Positions 51,150 to 64,000 of a DNA stretch of 64,000 nucleotides are shown here, piece after piece. Made by a program: the position numbers and the translations under genes. The notes beneath the pieces were generated by a model that did no database searches, was not told the origin of the DNA, and saw only the letters and a program-made list of their open reading frames with translations. Where the stretch lies: positions 89,777,805 to 89,841,804 of the forward strand of contig OZ021725.1 in assembly GCA_963978545.1 (NCBI GenBank), read 5' to 3'. The stretch comes from Linyphia triangularis. Taxonomy: Eukaryota > Arthropoda > Arachnida > Araneae > Linyphiidae. How positions within the stretch are numbered: the stretch's first letter is position 1; the number at the start of each line of letters is the position of its first letter.

Positions 51150-51245
51150 GAAGATATGAAGCCAATTGAGTTGGTGCCATACTGTTTCCCGTCTGTTGTT
51201 CTGAAATAAGTTTTCCTTTGGTTACCAACAAGTCTCTACCATGGG
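51150..51245 (-). pseudogene. Possible remnant of a Ty3/gypsy-type pol C-terminus
   Basis: On the minus strand a stop-bounded frame reads LVGNQRKTYFRTTDGKQYG followed by TNSIGFISS. This recalls the 'NPRSYxVxTxDGxxYRRNRxHL' block found near the end of many Ty3/gypsy polyproteins. Only about 28 residues are open. Upstream and downstream sequence has stops in all frames, and no LTR can be recognised, so this would be an old fragment. The resemblance is from memory of the family's general pattern and could be chance. Confidence 0.25.
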
Positions 51246-52010
51246 GAGAGTTTCTAACAAATATCTATGGCGTTTGCTAAGCCTTTTTTGGCTTAGAAAT
51301 CACCGACCTCTCTAATCCGAGAAATAAGTAAAATGCTACGAAACAAAGAGAGATGAGTCGAGTAACTGATAATACTATTCTCAAATACCAACTTAAAATC
51401 AGCTTCCACAGCACCAAGCCAATACAGAACATTTATAATACATAGGAGTGCGTTCACCATGCATCACAGTCTCACTTGCATCTAGATTTTATTGACGTTT
51501 GTTATCTTGTTTGGTCGATAGCACTTTTCGCTGTAAGCTTTTCGGTTTCTCGGGCCTGTTAAGTTGCATTTTGATTTTGATTTTGTTATATTATAATGGA
51601 AAAATATGAATAGCCTCGACTTTGTTTAAAAGGAAGAGAAAAACTTATGAGGAAATCGCTATTTCAGAAAGAAGAAATTAAATTGTTTGCGTTCATTCCA
51701 CCAAAAAATGTATTATCAACTTGTCTCATCTGCCATGATTTTTAAACCATAAAAATGGCGTAAAAATGTTTTACTCATATTATTATTGTTGAACTGCTTA
51801 TGTTTATTTTTTCCTCTTTAAAAATTTTGCTATTCTGATTTTTGAATGTTTCACTCCTGATATAAACTATTAAAAAAATAAACTCTGTCTAACTGCATTA
51901 TTCCTAAGAAGCAAATATTCCTGAAATCGAAGAAAAAACAAAAGAATACCGATAAAGTAACAACTAACGGAACACGGTAAAAATCAGTTACCTACTTCAA
52001 CCCTTTCCTT
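51246..52010. other. Mixed stretch
   Basis: Less AT-rich to about 51580, with a perfect 7-bp hairpin CTAAGCC/GGCTTAG at 51279-51297, then AT-rich. If the fragment at 51.15-51.25 kb is a retroelement, this may be its upstream part, but no frame supports that. Confidence 0.4.
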
Positions 52011-52480
52011 CCCCTAGAAAGGCAGATCAGGCAATATGCACACGACCCCTCGTCCAACAACAAAAAAAAAAAGGTTTCTGGTCAACAGCAAAACCTTCTA
52101 TTTCATTTGCCATAATTGGTTGGCTGAAGCGAAGGAAATTGTAAAATCTGATTCGCCTGCCCTCGCCATTACTATACACAAAAGAAGAAAATAGATGAAA
52201 CGAAGGGAAATTCCTCGCCTTCAATGTCCGCGCCCCCTTTTTTTGCAAAAAAGAAGGAAACAAATTGAAATGTCCATGTGTGCTGGCCACTGAGGAAGAA
52301 GGAAGCCCAATAATAACAATGCACAGAAAAAAAACTAAGTCCGAGCTGAGATGAAGGAGAAATTGTAGATGTAGAACTATGGATGGGCTTTCCAGAAAGT
52401 CTGATTGGTTTGGAAAAGAATATTTTTGCGTTAGACTTGGGAGTTCGGGCGCATAATGTTGGAATTGAAGATGGGATTTT
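52010..52480. promoter_or_regulatory. Balanced-composition island
   Basis: Complex sequence with GCCATAATTGG near 52110. Overlapping minus-strand frames of 87 and 117 codons are rich in Ser, Phe and Lys and lack any domain. The 117-codon one is Lys-rich at its start because of a T-rich plus strand. A non-coding element is the more likely reading. Confidence 0.3.
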
Positions 52481-52888
52481 TGTCTTCTTTTTCTGTTTGG
52501 TTTTTAGTTTTTTAAGTTTGTTCATTTATTTTTGACGAGAAAAGAAGGGAATATTTTGCAGAGAGGAGGATTTAAAATTCTTAGGGGATCAGTTCATCGC
52601 TGTGTTTGAAATGGTGGTAGTTTTTCTTTAGGCGAAGATGGTTAGGCGAAAATCAAATGGAAAACTGTTTACTTGGTTTCAATAAAGACCTAGTTAAAGA
52701 CCGTGAAATATATATATATAAAAAAAAAATATTTTAGTTTGCAATATGATTTAAATAATGAGGTTTGTAGTAATATTTAATTACATTTATTCTTCGGTAT
52801 CAACACTAAAATAAACAGTACTTGCAATAACTGACGAATATCATTCCAAATTTTATGTTTTCTCCTTACGAGAAAATACCAATCAGTA

Positions 52889-53508
52889 TATTTGTTACCT
52901 CGAAACCCGTTAATGTGCACATTTTCTAGCTAATGTGCAGGTTAAATGATTTGCTCCGTTAACAAACGCAATCAAGAGTTTTCCTCATTTTACTTAGGAA
53001 ATGTGCACATTAATGACCTCCGCATTGCTAAAGTTCACATTTTGATTGATTTATGATTGATTATATCAACTAATTTTTTGATTGTTTGATTGTATTAACT
53101 TGATTCTTTGGATATCGAAAAATAAATAAATAACATCATGTTATTTTCCTTAATTATAACATTATTTTAAACCTTTTGATTCTTTGTATTGCATTTTTTA
53201 AATTGATTGGTGAGTGATTCTATCAACAAATTTATAGATTGTTTTATTGTATTAACTTGATTATTTAGTAATTGAAAAATAAGTAACATATTAATTTAAG
53301 CTTGCATAAATGTTGCTATTGTTCCAACAAAGATCTTATTTTCATTTTAAGGAGTGCCTAGTAGGTAATGTGCAGATCATCCAAGTAATGTACCTGAGTA
53401 ATTTGACAGATGATTTTTTGGCACTTAAACGGATCTCTCTAATTAATCTGCTCATTACCTAAATAATATACAAAATAACTGGTTTCTGCACTTTAGCGGT
53501 AACATATT
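52889..53508 (+). mobile_element. 612-bp non-autonomous element, TGTTACC ends, 4-bp target duplication
   Basis: The body 52893-53504 begins TGTTACCTC and ends GCGGTAACA, giving a 7-bp perfect inverted repeat (8 of 9 bases). It is flanked on both sides by TATT (52889-52892, 53505-53508). Inside are at least four copies of AATGTGCA-type words (near 52912, 52935, 53000 and 53369) and a direct duplication of about 85-95 bp (53042-53138 and 53203-53291). It has no coding capacity. A 4-bp duplication with TGT...ACA ends is seen in integrase-related DNA transposons such as the Ginger group and in LTR-type integration. The class remains open. Confidence 0.8.
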
Positions 53509-54650
53509 AACAACTGGTTTTTAACAGTGCACTGTAAGTTTTAATTAAAATGAAGTACTTTCATTTAACCAACCATTGGAGTAAATAAGTTAACGGTTCA
53601 GAAACGTACATGCCCTTTAATAAAATTTATTATATTAAAAAGGAAAAAGAAATCTACTAAAAGTATTTCCAATTAAAAATATATTTACCATTTCTGATGC
53701 TTTGTTTAAACTTCCGAACTTAATATTACCAATTCCTAAAACAGTTGCTAACACCACATATCGATTATAATCCCTAAATCTTTTAAAATCTTATAAATTT
53801 AAGTCAGGTAACAAACATGAACTAAGTCAAACGCTGATCTCTGAGATAAAAAATATGCTCATATTACATTAAAAGCACAACAAAATGTAGAACATAATGT
53901 TAAATCCCGTGTCATATTTTAACTTTATGCTACACGAATTTAGTGAGAAACTTATAAAAAAAGATTTTGTACGTCTGAGGCCAAAGTTACCCTCCCCCCC
54001 CCAAAAAAAAAAACGGAAAATGGTAGTGGCAAGTGTAATATATTAAATAGAAATTATCTTCAAGACCAGTCCAAAGTTTAACCAGAAACAGAAGCAGATA
54101 GAGTCAACTTACTATTCATTATTCCTAAACTATAAACTCTACAAACACGCCCCATTTATCAGAGATTAATATGGGAAGTTCACACATTGTATCTAAATAT
54201 AAATATTGGTTAAGAACTGGAATTTTCAGAGATAAGTTTACTCTCTCCGATTGTCGCCAAACTCGCATACTTTGTAATATTTTTATTCATAAAAAAAAAA
54301 AAAAATCCCAATTTCCCAAGTTTATTTTACCTTATGCCATCAGCCCTAACAAGAAAATATTTTAAACATTCAAACTTTTTTTCAGCGTTATCCGATTGTC
54401 TATGCTTGGTATCTGAACCTGATGAACAAAAATAAAACCGTTTGTAGTGATAAATTAGAGACTGATACTATCCAACTTGTTTAAATAATGATTTCTACTT
54501 TTATGAGATGAATGATTTTTTTTTGTTTTAAAGTAGTGAAGTATACAAAAAATAATGCTACTCAACGACATTAACTTTAGGTCTATAACTGGCAACATAC
54601 TACATCAGCCATCAACTGAAAAACCTCATATCCAAATGGAAAACTAAACT
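53509..54650. other. AT-rich stretch
   Basis: A 9-base C run followed by A at 53994-54013 is the only long C run on the plus strand. No gene is supported. Confidence 0.5.
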
Positions 54651-55138
54651 TTTCTCCTGACCCCAAAACACCTCATTCTCTTTCGCATATCGCATCCCCC
54701 ACCACGGTACGACCCGCAATCTGTATTCAGATGCTGTTCTCCAAGACTTTTCTCTATTTCCAGATATCCCTAATGCCATCTTCGAAATAAAAACAGCGCC
54801 ACTGCCTCTGAAGGAGTCCTATGCAGATTAAAGACCAAACCCCGAACCCAGTGATCTCGATTTGCATTTTAGGAATGGTCCTTTCCACCAAGCCAGAAAT
54901 AAATTCTGTCAATTTCAAATCGGGTTCACGGGCTGAATTTCTATTGGGCGAATCCGAAATTCCTGCTCTCGCTACTTGGCGGCTCTTCTTTTATTTCAAG
55001 GGAAAGGAGACAGAGAAATCATCTTATCATATTTCGAATATGCGTGGGGTCTACTTTAAGGAAACGTTGTCTCTCCAAATGGGGGGAGACCTGGTTGCTT
55101 CTTCGGGATTGGATTTTTTGATTTTTTTTTTCGGTTAA
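54650..55138. promoter_or_regulatory. Balanced-composition island with an unrecognised 105-codon frame
   Basis: The block 54650-55000 is complex, with CCACGGTACGACC, AGCGCCACTGCC and CTATTGGGCG (an inverted CCAAT within it). The frame from ATG 54821 to stop 55138 has mixed residues for its first 70 codons, but no domain, no signal peptide and no splice context that I trust. Default interpretation is a non-coding element. Confidence 0.3.
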
Positions 55139-56958
55139 TGCATGTTCTTTCATTTTTGGGTACATGCACTCTGGGGTAATAAAATATGTCGCCGAAATAT
55201 ACAACATATGCCGTTGAACTTTGATGTAATTGAAAAGTAAGGATTGGTGGGAGTAAAAGTATTGAATATTTAAATTTGTTAAAACAAATTCGTGTGGGGA
55301 GAGAAATTCAGTCAGATACCATGAATTTTAAAGAAAGCTAATGTATTAATAAATACAGCCTAAAACGATGTAATTTAGTTACTTGAAACTATTTAGTAAA
55401 GAATGTGTTTTATTTCCACTTAAAATTTTTTACTATTTTTAATTTAGATTGCTTAAAATTACACACAGTTTTCTCACGTGGAAATATTGTTATATATATC
55501 AGTAAAATTGATAATTAAAAAATACCATGAAATCATTTTAAAATAATTTAGAATAATCTTAACTGTCCTTAACCCATTATAAAGACGAATTTGAAATGGA
55601 TAAATTGTTAATTCTTACCTTGTTTATTTTGATCATTTAAGGTATATTTTGACTTTCTCTGATTTTTTGGAAAATTATTTTTATGATTTTTAAAAACCCC
55701 TAAGTGAATCCACAATCGCAATTTATTAGCAAAGAAGAAGAAAAAAAAAATCAATTGACAAGTTTTCTTACTAACCATCGCTAATGGGTTAATTTGTGTT
55801 AATAAGGCCACTTTAGGTGTATATACATAATTTTATTACAATTATATATAACTCAACTATAATTATGTATATTGCAGAATAATATTAAAAAAAAAACTAT
55901 TTCTATTATTTATAATAACAGCTCAATTAAATAGATATTTCGTTGGATGTAGTGTTGACTTTGCCGAAATATCATCAATTTACACAGTATTAAATAAAAC
56001 TGTGTAGGTGATACAAAGATAATAAAAATACCTTTGTTCATAATATTCAATTAAGAAACTAATTAAATTTTTATCAATACCATGTATTAAAATTTTGTTT
56101 TTCTAAAAAGACCTTACCACTGACCTTATAATTTCCAGGCATGTGTTTTTTATGAACTTATCTTTTACAGCTTATCCTATATGAGTATTTATCATAAAGT
56201 TAGGAGAGTAGAACATCGCACAAACTTATAATTATACAATAATACTAGTCACCGTTACAAAATTTGAAATGAATTGTTACCTTTATCGTTTTTTCACTTG
56301 CATTTCATTGCTTTTACGTCGAGAATTTTGCGAGTTTCGCAATATTTTGAGAAACATGTTTTTTACAAATCTTGCCAACTTGGCGACAAAATTCGTTGTG
56401 ACAGAGAAAATTAACCTCAAAAACAGATACTAGGACATAGCTTTGAAAAAGATTATGAAAAAGTAAAAACTATATGTTCTTTTTAACAGTGCAAGTCACG
56501 ATTGATTAGATGCCATGCATTACTTCATACATTTCAGTTCATATGATCTGACAATTTCATTGTCGGTTAAAGAAGAATGATTGTTTTTTTAACTTTTTAC
56601 ATTTTAGGGAATTTCGGGAGAGAATTTCGGATAGCACGGGGATTTAAAAACACATTGTAACAGCCATTACCAGAACGAGTTTTCGGCAATTGTTAAATTT
56701 TTCAATATAAGGTGAAAAGTACGCAAGCGCAACATTGACGCACCCATTTTTGCCTTATCTCATGGGTACTATTGACTTACTAAATTTGAACATCGAAGCA
56801 AGATCCGATCTGGCGATATACCGACCACTGACGGAACCTTCTTCAAAAATCCCTTTTTTATACTCGGGACCATCCAAAATGACTTAGATCATCAGAACAT
56901 TCGACTTCTATTTTTTGAACTCTATTAACAATACTTACATTATCTTATTACAAATAGA
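55139..56958. other. AT-rich stretch with a more complex part at 56.3-56.9 kb
   Basis: To about 56240 it is ordinary AT-rich DNA. From 56280 to 56900 it is less AT-rich and contains GTACGCAAGCGCAACATTGACGC-like sequence and CCGATCTGGCGATATACCGA. It has no open frame of note, no terminal repeats and no recognised family. It may be an older transposon or a weak regulatory island. Confidence 0.4.
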
Positions 56959-57412
56959 TTAAAGGGACACCCGTATGCAAAAAGTTAAAATTTGTATTAA
57001 TTAATTTAGTGGCACCAATTATTTTTATATAAGTTAAACATCTGTTTTGAAATAATTATTGATACAATTTATTTTCTTTTAAATGTAATATTTTTTTATA
57101 TTTTTGATTTTTAGTGTTTTTTGGCCGAAATATACGCCTTTTTAAAAAGAACACTCCTCCTTCAATTTTTAAAAAAAATTTTAATTTCTAAAGTAATTAA
57201 ATATATTAAAGTACACTCTAAAGATGTAGGGAGAGATTATTTCAATTTGTTTGACAGGCAATTTTTGAAACATATTTTGGGTTTTTCAAAGAAATTTCTA
57301 AATTTTCACAAGAAATTCCTATTTTTTTAATTCTTAAAAAAGAGTTCATACAATTTACATACAAAAAAATCCAATTTTTTTTTTCGATATTTGGGGTACG
57401 GATCTCCCTTAA
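56959..57412 (-). mobile_element. TTAA-flanked MITE (family 1), short copy in reverse orientation
   Basis: The body 56963-57408 (446 bp) is flanked by TTAA (56959-56962 and 57409-57412). Read on the minus strand it starts GGGAGATCCGTACCCCAAAT, matching the left end of the 40.3 kb copy (GGGAGACCTGTACCCCAAAT), and continues with homologous sequence to the other end. Compared with that copy it lacks roughly 290 bp of the left interior. One extra A follows TTAA on its plus-strand left side. The frames of 69 and 92 codons over it are incidental. Confidence 0.9.
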
Positions 57413-57926
57413 TTGGAAATTAAAATTATGTACCATATTAAAATATTTCAATATGTGTGGGTTCAGTGTTGTGGATTTTAAGCAAAGAGAAAAGTAAATA
57501 CAGATAAGAGGGATATACAAAAGAAAAATAAGAATAGAATTACATTTATAAAAAATGTGTATTTTTATTGATTGGAATTATAGGAAAAATACTCGTGAGT
57601 ATTTTAATTCATTTTTATTTCAAATAAAAATTATGCTTTTTAAACTACTTCTAAATTGTAAACCTGTGCATTTTTCCTGCTTTCATTCGTAAACACATAG
57701 AAATAATCTAAAATCCTGAAATTAAATCTTATAAAAATCTGTAACTAATATAGTGACTACTTCTGCTGTTCATGCTTACTTTATTTTCAGGTATCATGGA
57801 AATACATGTCATAGAAGTGAAGATACAATGTATCCTTGTTATATTAAAAATTGTTAACTTAACTTTTTATAAAATTTAACAATTATTATGTTAGAATATG
57901 TATCTTTTACACTTTTGCGAAGTATT
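57413..57926. other. AT-rich stretch
   Basis: Nothing recognised. Confidence 0.5.
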
Positions 57927-58193
57927 TTTCAATTTTACATGACTTTCTTTGAAAAATGTACTGAAATTTTTAATAAATTTTACAGAATCAAAATGTTATT
58001 TTTCTAAACATATTGTAAAGTTATTTAACATTAAGTTATTAAACTTATATTTTGATGACTGTTATTTTGTTAAATAACTTTACAATATGTTTAGAAAAAT
58101 AACATTTTGATTCTGTAAAATTTATTAAAAATTTCAGTACATTTTTCAAAGAAAGTCATGTAAAATTGAAACAGTCATCAAAATATAAGTTTA
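57927..58193. repeat. Perfect 104-bp palindrome with extra inverted copy of its loop
   Basis: The left arm 57927-58030 and right arm 58068-58171 are exact reverse complements over 104 bp, separated by a 37-bp loop. Most of the loop (58040-58063) reappears inverted at 58170-58193, directly after and slightly overlapping the right arm. The order is therefore A, B, A', B' rather than the A, B, B', A' of a simple fold-back. Perfect identity implies recent origin. It would extrude as a cruciform easily. No coding frame is present. Confidence 0.97.
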
Positions 58194-58240
58194 TAAAAAT
58201 AACTGTATATAAAATTAACTAAAATGCTATATTAGTTCCA

Positions 58241-61650
<3,410 letters not shown>

Positions 61651-61654
61651 TAAT

Positions 61655-61960
61655 GCTTTTTTTTTTTAGCTATGGGCGGAAGTTTTATTCTATGAGGAAA
61701 TTCTTTCACGCTTGATGGTCATGTTAATCTATTGTGGTCACTGGTCAGTTTTCTAGTCATACAACTAAATAATTCAAAAACGCGGCTGCCTGGTTCAAGT
61801 CAAGATGTAGTGTCAACTTACACCGGCAGAGGGCGGTACTGTTGCCGATGAGCAAAGTTCGTTTTCTCTTTTTCTCTTCGTTTAATTTTAACGCATCAAG
61901 ATCCCAGGCAAGGGAATATTCGTTTTCGGACACTTTTCTACCTTCAGCAGTGATGTTTTG
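61655..61960. other. Small complex segment, possible decayed repeat
   Basis: A brief rise in G+C with GCCTGGTTCAAGTC (B-box-like) near 61788 and GGCAGAGGGCGGTACTGTTG near 61824. A GCAGAGGGCG-type word is common in arthropod dispersed repeats. No matching A box at tRNA spacing, tail or duplication was found. It could equally be a short regulatory island. Confidence 0.25.
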
Positions 61961-62682
61961 TTTTTCTAGATAACTTTTAAGAATATATTTAAATCGGATT
62001 GAATTTAAATACTTGTGTAAAAGTTTCTAGCAATAAAATATTCGAAAGTTATTCTGTTATAAACTGTTTTGAAGTATAATTTTGGCTGAATATTTATTAG
62101 ATTACAAAGTTTTTAAGACAAGGATTTGAAAGATACCTTTTAATTTTAATGTTGAGACAATATGTTATGTTTTTTTTTTTTTTTGGTTTTTTTTTTTTTA
62201 ATTGAAGGTAAGAATTATAGTACATTAAGTGATTTCATGTTACTTTTACGAGATGGAGACTTCCACTTTTACTTTATTTTAACGTGTGTTCTTTTTTATT
62301 GCACATTCATAAGAAATTTATACTATCGATATTCTTTTAAAAGTTACGAACTTAAATAAAAATTATAAATGTGTATTAATCGAATTAAACAAAATGCTTA
62401 AATATATTTTGATTATATAATATATAATTTTAAAATATATTTTGTCGTCGTCAAGTCGACCACAAACTTATGCAATTTTAAATTAACACTAGAAATTAAT
62501 TATATTTTAAAAATGAGTAAAATTTTATTGTTATTAGGTGTCAAAGAAATATCAGTTGAATTGACGCTTTGACGTTAATTTTGGCTAAATTACCAGAATT
62601 ATTATTCATAATTTCCGCAAAAACTTATATAATAATAATAATTATAAAATTATATATTACCTATCAGAACTTATAGAGTTGA

Positions 62683-62688
<6 letters not shown>
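61961..62688. other. AT-rich stretch
   Basis: No gene supported. T-rich patches lie near 62170-62200. Confidence 0.5.

Positions 62689-62759
<71 letters not shown>
62689..62759. repeat. (AT)n microsatellite, about 70 bp
   Basis: A pure (AT)35 array. The plus-strand frame across it (IYIYIY) is not a gene. Confidence 0.98.
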
Positions 62760-62760
<1 letters not shown>

Positions 62761-64000
62761 CAGTTGAATTCACATCAAATTTAACGTTTTTTTTTTTGTT
62801 TTTTTTTAATTATAAAAATACCCTCGTTATTGAGAATAAACAGTTATACACCCTCATCAAACTAATTAAAAGTATTAGGCAACTAAACATCAAACTAAAA
62901 ACGATACTAAACGAAAACTAATTTTCATGATTGCCATAAACTCAAGATCATGAACATTCTTACTATATTTAACCTTCAAAAGATTTTAAATGAATTTACA
63001 TTATAATCACACAGATATAAAAAAATACCATTATAAAAAAAAATATTATAATTAAAAGGTAAAAAAAAATATTAAATATTAAAACTCAAAAAAACATATT
63101 ACAAATTCTCTTGAAATGCAAAAAACTAATTCCATTATCTCTAAACATTTATATAAACTTCAATTAAAGTTGGACAATCTCCAATTCACAGAAGCATCGC
63201 AACCAAAAACATAATTCCATCACATAATCAAACACCATTTCATTCCAGGCAGACAATAGCAAAAAGTAATTCATAGCCACAACCTAATACCGTCTTAAAA
63301 AGAACTTTTCACCACCAAAGCCCAAAAACTGCGCTTTTTTGCTAGAAAATACTAGATAGATGCCGCAAGGAATCGGTTCAATAAAAAGCATAACTTCTCT
63401 AGTTGATCCGAAATACCAAAAAGGCCGAACTCTACCTCTATTAGCTTTGAGTTGTTGTTATTATTTTTTATCAAGTTAGAGTTAGTCGGAGTTATTATTG
63501 TGTCTTTTGAACCAAAACAATAGACGAGTGGTCTTTGGGGTCGGATAGTTTTACAGAAATTCGAGAAAGAGGAAATATGAAGAAGAAACGGCAAAAAATG
63601 AACAGAAGGTCTATTGTTGGAAACAGACACATCAAAGACCGGGGTTTTATGGATTGACTTTATTGATGTATATAGTTGGATGGTTTTCTGTAAATGAAAG
63701 AAAGAGCTTAAAATATACTTTGTTTAATGGCTGTTGCTATTAGATGTTAAAATAAGAAAGGAAATCGTTCTGGATATTATTTAGGAAAAAAAGGGATACT
63801 TTACTAAATTCCTTAAAATTTAACAATTTATTTTTCTGTGTAAAAATATGAATAGATCTGAAATAAAATATATAAAATCTACCTCAATTGCAACTTTAAA
63901 TATTAAATAATTAGCACCGTGACAGTTGCTTGTAACCATGGTATTTTAAAGTCCAAATTTCTTGCGTGATGATATTTTCGCCACATTTTTAACTTTCAAT
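62760..64000. other. AT-rich stretch with a weak island at 63.2-63.65 kb
   Basis: Mostly AT-rich. The part 63230-63650 is more complex and includes CCACCAAAGCCCAAAAACTGC (63312-63332), which nearly matches 22261-22281. A 92-codon minus-strand frame at 63352-63630 includes an Asn run and shows no domain. Confidence 0.4.

Noticed and set aside
51279..51297. Hairpin plus T run resembling a bacterial terminator
   Set aside because: Eukaryotic context with no adjacent gene; such short hairpins are expected by chance.
52172..52525. 117-codon minus-strand frame
   Set aside because: Lys/Ser/Phe composition driven by T- and A-rich sequence; no domain and overlapped by another frame.
62679..62921. 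80-codon frame with IYIYIY run
   Set aside because: Runs through the second (AT)n array.

Overview
The window looks like eukaryotic, intron- or intergenic-type DNA from an animal with a strongly AT-rich genome. It contains no gene that I can name. No open frame exceeds about 118 codons, and the longest clean ones are simple-sequence translations (poly-Asn, LFIY, YIVLYC, IYIY). There are no rRNA genes, no intact tRNA genes, no CRISPR arrays and no prokaryote-style gene packing. Abundant microsatellites, long poly(A)/(T) tracts, tRNA-derived SINEs with target-site duplications and TTAA-flanked MITE-like elements suggest an arthropod, possibly a spider or other chelicerate. That placement is inference from general character only.

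The layout has three parts. The first is a background of AT-rich sequence with long homopolymers. The second is a series of islands, roughly 0.2 to 1 kb each and much closer to balanced composition, at about 1.3-1.8, 4.8-5.8, 7.5-8.3, 10.4-11.1, 14.2-14.6, 17.6-18.0, 20.8-21.1, 22.1-22.9, 30.3-30.8, 33.6-33.9, 37.1-37.4, 38.0-38.3, 44.6-45.1, 46.2-46.9, 48.5-48.9, 52.0-52.5 and 54.7-55.1 kb. They mostly lack open frames with splice signals but hold many recognisable transcription-factor-type motifs (X-box, Grainyhead, YY1, E-box, CRE-like, octamer, DR1-like). This is the look of a large regulatory desert or giant intron around a developmental gene. One island (37.1 kb) has a complete acceptor-open frame-donor arrangement and could be a 119-bp coding exon.

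The third part is repeats. They include two copies of one TTAA-flanked MITE family in opposite orientation (40.3 and 57.0 kb) and a related TTAA family (16.5 kb). A 612-bp element at 52.9 kb has TGTTACC ends and an exact 4-bp duplication. Two SINEs have target duplications (28.7 and 34.2 kb), the second inserted into a ~240-bp tandem repeat, and a decayed SINE lies at 46.0 kb. Other items are a ~62-bp degenerate minisatellite (8.4 kb), a degenerate ~180-bp tandem zone (13.5 kb), a perfect 104-bp palindrome with an unusual A-B-A'-B' plan (57.9 kb), and large (AAT)n, (ATTT)n, (AATAT/AATAC)n and (AT)n arrays.

I found no convincing new gene system. The most interesting items are the structured repeats, the possible exon and the distribution of balanced-composition islands.
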